From a virus: a DNA stretch of 25,824 nt. The notes under the pieces are model-generated. The model did no database searches and was not told the origin of the DNA. It was given only the letters and a program-made list of their open reading frames with translations. This document shows positions 22,319-25,824 of the stretch, in pieces. The position numbers were made by a program, and so were the translations under genes. The stretch's first letter is position 1. The number at the start of each line of letters is the position of its first letter. The stretch covers positions 1-25,824 of IMG/VR virus record IMGVR_UViG_3300033148_001478. One strand, given 5' to 3'.

Positions 22319-22360
22319 AAAAAAGGTGAATAGTACTATTCACCACTGTTCACCTTTTTT
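22319..22360. terminator. Large hairpin, probable bidirectional terminator
   Basis: AAAAAAGGTGAA (22319-22330) and TTCACCTTTTTT (22349-22360) are perfect 12-base arms. Both strands end in six T bases, so it can stop transcripts from either side. It lies between converging genes (plus-strand zinc ribbon, minus-strand helicase). The first arm also pairs within the 20-base palindrome, so two exclusive folds are possible. Confidence 0.6.
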
Positions 22361-22396
22361 CGTCTTACTATTCACCTTTTTAGCATTTCATAATAA

Positions 22397-22428
22397 AAAT
22401 ACAACCTGTCAAATGACAAGTTGTATTT
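22397..22428. repeat. 15-base inverted repeat with 2-base loop
   Basis: The arms 22397-22411 and 22414-22428 (AAATACAACCTGTCA and TGACAAGTTGTATTT) differ at one position. The outer A/T ends allow weak termination in both directions. It may also extrude as a cruciform near the candidate origin. The sequence is unrelated to the GGTGAATAGT repeats around it. Confidence 0.6.
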
Positions 22429-22480
22429 AATGTGGTCTTATGGGTGAATAACCTTTTTAAAAGGTGAGTAGTGTTCACCT

Positions 22481-23989
22481 TTAGAAATCATCTTTTTCTC
22501 GGATAAATCCAGCTGTATTTACCTCATAATATTTCTGTAATTTAAGCCCACACCACACATTTCCATTTTTGGTATGCTTAGTAAAAATGTTACTAAATTT
22601 ATTCAATCCATGCTGCTTCAACATCACTCCAAATCTTTGTGGAGTGAGTGAATTAGAATATTTATCAGGGTTAAATTGTTTGTATGCTTCCAGTAACATT
22701 TTAGTCTTAACAGGTGTTGATTCTTCATCAAATACAAAGTATTCATCAAGAAACTCTGCAACTGTATTGCTACTGGTTTTATAATCCTCAATCATATCCT
22801 CATGACCTTCAATCATAGTAAACCCATTGTTCTTATTCAGGTCTGCAAGTCCTCTCAACATACGATTCAATACACCAGATGCTTCATTCTTCAATATAGT
22901 ACGTATATTCTGATTCACTGTCATGCTGTCATAAAAAGAATACTCCAAGTAAATAAGTATCATACGTCTATATATACCCATTTCAGCACTTCTAGGTAGT
23001 GTGTTGGCAGTGAGTATACATTTGAGCTTGTTATCAGCTTCTATAATCCCATTGATACCTTTACGCTCTACATTTATATGTTGACCTGTTACAAGGTTAA
23101 TCAATGAGTTACCCATATTAGATCGTGTTACCTCCACTTCATCAAACCAACATAAGTGTTTCCCTACTAGAGATGATCCACGAAATCGAAACGAATCGCT
23201 AGATATATCCTGTAATCCTATCTGTGTCGAACATTCACCAAGTACATCACTCCAACAATCAAGCAACGTACTCTTACCACTTCCGGGCTTTCCTATCAGT
23301 ACCAGCATCTTTTGTTTGGTAATATCAGGTGTAAGTAATAAACCACTAAACTGATCTATTGCACGCACTTGGTCTTTCTTCAATTTAATCTGTTCATCTA
23401 GGAACTTATCATAAACAGGACACTCAGCTGTAGCGTCATACATAACAGCACTTACTCTCCTACTTCTAAAGGAAGGTGTATGTGGTGTGAACTTGAGTGT
23501 ATGTATCTGCACCCATCCATTATGAGCATGGAACCAATCGTTGTCTGTATCGAAATCATCATAGTGTACACCTCTATCAATATGTTCAGCTCTATACTTT
23601 GCCATTATAATTTTAGCAGTACCCTCAGTAGCGTTTAGTTCAAATGATTCCTTTATCAACATGCTAATAACGTACCCACGTACTATAGAGAAGTTCACCT
23701 CATCATATACACCTGTTTGCTTGTTGTAGTTCCAGTACACCTTGTCTTCACCTAGTTCAAAGAGTAAGTGTGGGTATGCAATAGCTACGTTCTTATGGAA
23801 GTTAGCAACATATGCTTCCTTTAATATCTTCTTAACTGCGTTCCAGTTCTTCTCTTGCTGGTCTGCTGGTATCGCTATGTGCTTATAGTATGCACTTCGT
23901 TCAGGAGTATCATCGACATCTTTAATAGGGTCTAAACCCATATCTGATAATTGTTTGTTCAATTCATCAAGACTTTTTATATCTGACAT
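22481..23989 (-). CDS. Superfamily 3 replicative helicase, D5-like
   Basis: The protein has 502 residues from ATG 23989. I chose this start because an extended -10 box lies seven bases before it; longer frames begin upstream of that promoter. Residues 1-200 form a D5_N-like region. The SF3 core has Walker A GKPGSGKST (233-241), Walker B LCWFDE (279-284), motif C KCILTANTLPR (323-333) and a likely arginine finger in YRRM (340-343). The C-terminal 130 residues are a winged-helix-type DNA-binding region. Such enzymes form hexameric rings that unwind DNA for phage replication, often with a primase. Here a CHC2 zinc domain is encoded across the divergent promoter. No polymerase-type primase domain is visible in this protein. 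Confidence 0.88.
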   Translation of the reverse strand: MSDIKSLDELNKQLSDMGLDPIKDVDDTPERSAYYKHIAIPADQQEKNWNAVKKILKEAYVANFHKNVAIAYPHLLFELGEDKVYWNYNKQTGVYDEVNFSIVRGYVISMLIKESFELNATEGTAKIIMAKYRAEHIDRGVHYDDFDTDNDWFHAHNGWVQIHTLKFTPHTPSFRSRRVSAVMYDATAECPVYDKFLDEQIKLKKDQVRAIDQFSGLLLTPDITKQKMLVLIGKPGSGKSTLLDCWSDVLGECSTQIGLQDISSDSFRFRGSSLVGKHLCWFDEVEVTRSNMGNSLINLVTGQHINVERKGINGIIEADNKLKCILTANTLPRSAEMGIYRRMILIYLEYSFYDSMTVNQNIRTILKNEASGVLNRMLRGLADLNKNNGFTMIEGHEDMIEDYKTSSNTVAEFLDEYFVFDEESTPVKTKMLLEAYKQFNPDKYSNSLTPQRFGVMLKQHGLNKFSNIFTKHTKNGNVWCGLKLQKYYEVNTAGFIREKDDF

Positions 23990-23996
23990 GTGTCTT

Positions 23997-24005
23997 ATTG
24001 TACCA
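23997..24005 (-). promoter_or_regulatory. Extended -10 promoter of the helicase gene, leaderless
   Basis: TGGTACAAT on the minus strand is followed by exactly seven bases and the helicase ATG. Transcription should start at or within a base or two of the ATG, so the mRNA would be leaderless. The divergent gene has the same arrangement. Confidence 0.6.
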
Positions 24006-24034
24006 CAAGGGTGCATATCTATATTGCGTGTAAC

Positions 24035-24043
24035 TGTGGATAA
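24035..24043 (-). promoter_or_regulatory. Perfect DnaA box
   Basis: TTATCCACA (minus strand) lies midway between two divergent leaderless promoters, 30 bases upstream of one -10 and about 30 of the other. It is the second exact DnaA consensus in the window, in the opposite orientation to that at 21629. Confidence 0.6.
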
Positions 24044-24053
24044 GTGCAAGTTT

Positions 24054-24067
24054 TTTATTGCAATAAA
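24054..24067. promoter_or_regulatory. 14-base perfect palindrome, operator candidate
   Basis: TTTATTGCAATAAA lies just upstream of the -10 box for the HTH gene at 24086, in the -35/spacer region. A dimeric repressor bound here would block that promoter. The small HTH protein encoded directly downstream is an obvious candidate for autoregulation, but this is inference. Confidence 0.5.
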
Positions 24068-24069
24068 TA

Positions 24070-24078
24070 TGTTACAAT
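24070..24078 (+). promoter_or_regulatory. Extended -10 promoter of the early operon, leaderless
   Basis: TGTTACAAT is followed by seven bases and the ATG at 24086, the same TGnTACAAT-N7-ATG layout as on the other strand. The -35 region is T-rich and weak. Confidence 0.6.
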
Positions 24079-24085
24079 ATTAAAC

Positions 24086-24280
24086 ATGGATGAAAAAGAA
24101 AAATTAATCAGAGGATTATTAGATAATAAACGTACAGAATTAATCTGGGCGTTATCTTTACAAAAATACACACAGTCTGACATAGCATATATGCTACGTG
24201 ATGCTGATGTTTCTACTATAAGTAGAACCATTAATAAACGTCCACCTACATGGAAGCCTAAGTGGGTTAAACAAAAATAA
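24086..24280 (+). CDS. Small helix-turn-helix protein
   Basis: The protein has 64 residues from the ATG at 24086; an upstream in-frame GTG lies before the promoter, so I rejected it. Residues about 15-50 (ELIWALSLQKYTQSDIAYML, then DADVSTISRTINKRP) form a clear helix-turn-helix of the sigma region 4/replication-regulator type, with recognition helix VSTISRTINK. The tail is basic and Trp-rich (PPTWKPKWVKQK). It probably binds DNA in the adjoining control region and may regulate its own promoter at the 14-base palindrome. A sigma-like or anti-host regulator is an alternative. Confidence 0.7.
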   Translation: MDEKEKLIRGLLDNKRTELIWALSLQKYTQSDIAYMLRDADVSTISRTINKRPPTWKPKWVKQK

Positions 24281-24281
24281 C

Positions 24282-24494
24282 ATGATAAAAAACATACTAA
24301 GACTATTCACACAGATAGTAGGGTTCGTTACACTGTTCTTAGCAGTAATGATACTCTTCATCAACTTCGTAGCATGGGATAACTTATTCTCTATAATAGA
24401 CTTATTCCAATTAGCGAGGATTATAATCGTTTCATCTGCATCAGCCACAGCAATGGCTGTAGCACTAGACTATGAAAGTTTTAAATCTATCTGA
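24282..24494 (+). CDS. Small membrane protein, two helices
   Basis: The 70-residue protein has two hydrophobic stretches: IVGFVTLFLAVMILFINFVA (residues about 12-31) and IIIVSSASATAMAVALDY (about 47-64). A short polar loop separates them and the N-terminus is basic. This is the layout of a small two-helix inner-membrane protein. A role in superinfection exclusion, or as a holin, is possible, though an early operon is an unusual place for a holin. The gene begins one base after the HTH stop and overlaps the primase gene by 23 bases. Confidence 0.55.
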   Translation: MIKNILRLFTQIVGFVTLFLAVMILFINFVAWDNLFSIIDLFQLARIIIVSSASATAMAVALDYESFKSI

Positions 24495-24951
24495 AGCCCT
24501 AACCATCTTCAACCCTCACCTATCAGATATCAAGGAAGCACTGATTGAGAACATGAACTATGCTATATCACAGCTACATACACCGACAAACTGGATACAG
24601 GAGGAAGTAAGAAAGATAGAGGTACAGAACATCATAGAGAAACCGTCACGTGTAGTGAAGCGTATCGTGGCACTACAACAACCACGTACAGTGAGTCAAG
24701 CGTTCAACTCTATCACCGATGCAGATATAGAACGTGCAAAGGAGTTTCCTATTGAAGAGTTGTACGATGGAACGTTGCAAGGTGGTATGGGTAAATGTCC
24801 ATTCCACGAAGACAAAACAGCATCTCTATCTTTCAGAAGATATAACAGATTCAGGTGTTTCGGTTGTGATGCGAGAGGTAGCGTTATTGATTACTACATG
24901 AAGAAGCACAACGTGGACTTTATTAGGGCTGTGCAACAGCTACAAGGTTAG
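24472..24951 (+). CDS. Stand-alone CHC2 zinc-finger primase domain protein
   Basis: The protein has 159 residues. The C-terminal 55 residues are a CHC2 domain: KCPFHEDKTASLSF (Cys109, His112), then RFRCFGCDARGSVIDYYMKK (Cys129, Cys132) and VDFIRAVQQL. This zinc domain lets DnaG-type primases read the template. The first 100 residues are helical, with no known motif. There is no TOPRIM catalytic domain in the protein or in the rest of the window, so catalysis must come from another protein, perhaps host primase or a gene beyond the right edge. The gene lies opposite the SF3 helicase, supporting a replication role. Confidence 0.8.
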   Translation: MKVLNLSEALTIFNPHLSDIKEALIENMNYAISQLHTPTNWIQEEVRKIEVQNIIEKPSRVVKRIVALQQPRTVSQAFNSITDADIERAKEFPIEELYDGTLQGGMGKCPFHEDKTASLSFRRYNRFRCFGCDARGSVIDYYMKKHNVDFIRAVQQLQG

Positions 24952-24955
24952 AGAT

Positions 24956-25144
24956 ATGAATAGAAATTATCTTGGTGAAGTATATGGATGTTTAACTGTT
25001 ATAGAGAAATATACACATTCTGATCGTAAAATTTTAACAAAATGTGTATGTAATAAATTTGTGAGAATACCTCCATTGCATATGAAAAAAGCTAAAAACC
25101 CATCTTGTGGGTGTATGAGTAGCCAAAAAATTAAAGGAATATGA
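24956..25144 (+). CDS. Small Cys-rich DNA-binding-like domain protein
   Basis: The 62-residue protein reads YLGEVYGCLTVIEKYTHSDR, KILTKCVCNKFVRIPPLHMK and KNPSCGCMSSQKIKG. The pattern 'GxxyGxLtVie...CxCxxxxxvxxxxLxxxxxxSCGCxxxxxxxx' is the zinc-binding lead domain found in front of AP2 or HNH domains in many phage homing endonucleases. Here it stands alone: the stop follows immediately and no HNH or AP2 part is encoded after it. It may be a remnant of a homing endonuclease or a small DNA-binding protein. Its stop overlaps the next ATG. Confidence 0.5.
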   Translation: MNRNYLGEVYGCLTVIEKYTHSDRKILTKCVCNKFVRIPPLHMKKAKNPSCGCMSSQKIKGI

Positions 25145-25350
25145 TCTGCACTAAATGCACAAAAGACAAACACTACAGTGAGTTCACTGTAAATAAACAC
25201 AATGTAAGTGGGTACTCCTATAACTGCAGATCTTGTGTTAAAGAGAAGTATGGATTCTCCAAGAAAGAAGACATCTTCACATCTAAAGTGAAGAACTACA
25301 AAGACTATTTAAAAGCAGATGAAGAGAGGAGAGGTAAGAATAAAATATGA
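25141..25350 (+). CDS. Small zinc-ribbon protein
   Basis: The 69-residue protein has MICTKCTKDKHYSEFTVNKH and GYSYNCRSCVKEKYG, two CxxC pairs 23 residues apart. It ends with a basic helical tail. The 'CxkCxxxkxxseFxxxxxxxxGxxxxCrxC' pattern is common in phage proteins linked with HNH or recombination endonucleases, usually of unknown role. It overlaps both neighbours by four bases (ATGA-type), so translation is probably coupled with the nuclease gene after it. Confidence 0.55.
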   Translation: MICTKCTKDKHYSEFTVNKHNVSGYSYNCRSCVKEKYGFSKKEDIFTSKVKNYKDYLKADEERRGKNKI

Positions 25351-25824
25351 AACTCAAATCATTCAACGAGAACATAACACTAGACTTCGATGTAGCAAGT
25401 CACGAGTACCACTACAACGGCAAGAAGTTACTGTCTGCGTCTACTTTTGTAAAGAAGTATGAGAAGGAGTTTGACAAGGAACGTATCAGTGCATCATTCA
25501 GTGCTGATTGCAACGTATCGCAAGCAGATGTATTACAGATGTGGGAAGATAATGGTAAGTCAGCGTCTACCTTCGGAACTGCTATACATCTTGTGTTGGA
25601 GAACTACTTCAAGAACGAAAAAACAGGATGTAGGGTACGTGTAGCAAAAGGCAAGGAGCACAACGCAGCGATGCCTAATCACCCATTTTTACGGAACCTT
25701 ATACTTTCATTGAAACCGTTACTAACTAAAGGTGATTCTGTTCAAGAAGCATGTCTATCACTCCACAAACAAGGTATTTGTGGACAGTTGGACAGGCTCT
25801 TGATACTGGATAGTGAGAAGAAGA
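25347..25824 (+). CDS. PD-(D/E)XK nuclease (Cas4/RecB-like), cut by window edge
   Basis: The first 159 residues are visible. Motif I is FGTAIHLVLENYFKN (GxxxHxxlE). The acidic core appears later as VQEACLSLHKQGICGQLDRL, where GxxDRL gives the metal-binding Asp. The expected DxK strand lies past the right edge. Residues 1-40 include HEYHYNGKKLLSASTFVKKY, the S-x-T-x-h opening typical of this family. Such phage nucleases act in replication-linked recombination or end processing. It is the last visible gene of the early operon with helicase-linked functions nearby. Family assignment is good; the exact role is inferred. Confidence 0.75.
   Translation, partial: MKLKSFNENITLDFDVASHEYHYNGKKLLSASTFVKKYEKEFDKERISASFSADCNVSQADVLQMWEDNGKSASTFGTAIHLVLENYFKNEKTGCRVRVAKGKEHNAAMPNHPFLRNLILSLKPLLTKGDSVQEACLSLHKQGICGQLDRLLILDSEKK

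Larger units (their letters stand above)
22188..22480. repeat. GGTGAATAGT repeat cluster, candidate replication origin
   Basis: This gene-free stretch has about nine copies of GGTGAATAGT or its complement, some shortened or with one change. They are at 22188-22197, 22271-22280, 22281-22288, 22325-22334, 22335-22344, 22348-22354, 22367-22376, 22442-22450, 22463-22472 and 22473-22479. Two copies meet head to head as a perfect 20-base palindrome (22325-22344). Together with the A/T tract and the adjoining helicase gene this looks like iterons of a phage origin. Binding sites for a repressor or nucleoid protein are the main alternative. The last copies reach the helicase stop codon. Confidence 0.6.

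Noticed and set aside
22201-22480. CRISPR array in the repeat cluster
   Set aside because: The repeats are about 10 bases, occur in both orientations and have irregular spacing, with no spacers of constant length and no cas genes. The PD-(D/E)XK nuclease is only distantly Cas4-like.
23990-24049. Longer helicase start (TTG 24049)
   Set aside because: It would lie upstream of the extended -10 promoter and across the DnaA box; the added 20 residues are not family-like.
1-25824. tRNA or rRNA genes, insertion sequences, integrase or attachment sites
   Set aside because: I saw no cloverleaf-like sequence with a TTCGA-type arm, no transposase or integrase motifs, and no long direct repeats that would mark attachment sites. 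A full scan by a tRNA finder was not possible here.
1-25824. Recoding of TGA or TAG as sense codons
   Set aside because: The genes are full length under the standard code, Trp is TGG, and TGA and TAA both act as normal stops at tightly packed gene ends.

Overview
The window is part of a tailed-phage genome (or prophage) with low G+C content. It uses the standard genetic code: TGA is a normal stop throughout. From about 21.6 kb down to the left edge, almost every gene is on the minus strand and forms one long packaging and virion operon. In transcription order this is: a small acidic protein, small terminase, two small proteins, GroES, GroEL, large terminase (with an intein), a small protein, a terminator, portal, scaffold, major capsid protein, decoration-type proteins, head/tail fibre-like proteins, a possible holin, a beta-rich tail hub/nozzle candidate, a head-tail adaptor candidate, an internal virion protein candidate and a lytic transglycosylase cut by the left edge. 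No tape measure, sheath or tail-tube gene is visible, and the order portal-scaffold-capsid-adaptor/nozzle-internal protein-transglycosylase resembles podoviruses. The host cannot be named. Nearly all genes lack a Shine-Dalgarno sequence and have A-rich leaders or none, which fits a host with non-SD initiation (as in Bacteroidota and some candidate-phylum bacteria), but this is inference.

The right part (21.6-25.8 kb) holds early and replication functions. A divergent control region (21.57-21.73 kb) drives the packaging operon leftward and two tiny genes rightward. A gene-free stretch (22.13-22.48 kb) carries a strong terminator, an A/T-only tract, about nine copies of a GGTGAATAGT-type repeat in both orientations and two large hairpins; it is a good candidate replication origin and convergent terminator zone. 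Next to it, on the minus strand, is a superfamily 3 (D5-like) helicase. A second divergent control region (23.99-24.085 kb) separates this from a rightward early operon: a small HTH protein, a small membrane protein, a stand-alone CHC2 zinc-finger primase domain, two small zinc-binding proteins and a PD-(D/E)XK nuclease cut by the right edge. Both divergent regions contain a perfect TTATCCACA DnaA box.

The most striking feature is in the large terminase gene. A class 1 intein (281 residues) is inserted just before the last catalytic Asp of the nuclease domain. Inside it lies a complete HNH endonuclease gene with its own start and stop, in a different reading frame (-1 relative to terminase). 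The terminase/intein frame stays open through all 184 codons of the HNH gene, while the third frame is full of stops, so the same DNA appears to be read in two frames. A second notable point is a phage groES-groEL pair placed between the small and large terminase genes. Its GroEL has Asn where GroEL family members have the catalytic Asp398, although the other nucleotide-pocket Asp residues remain.
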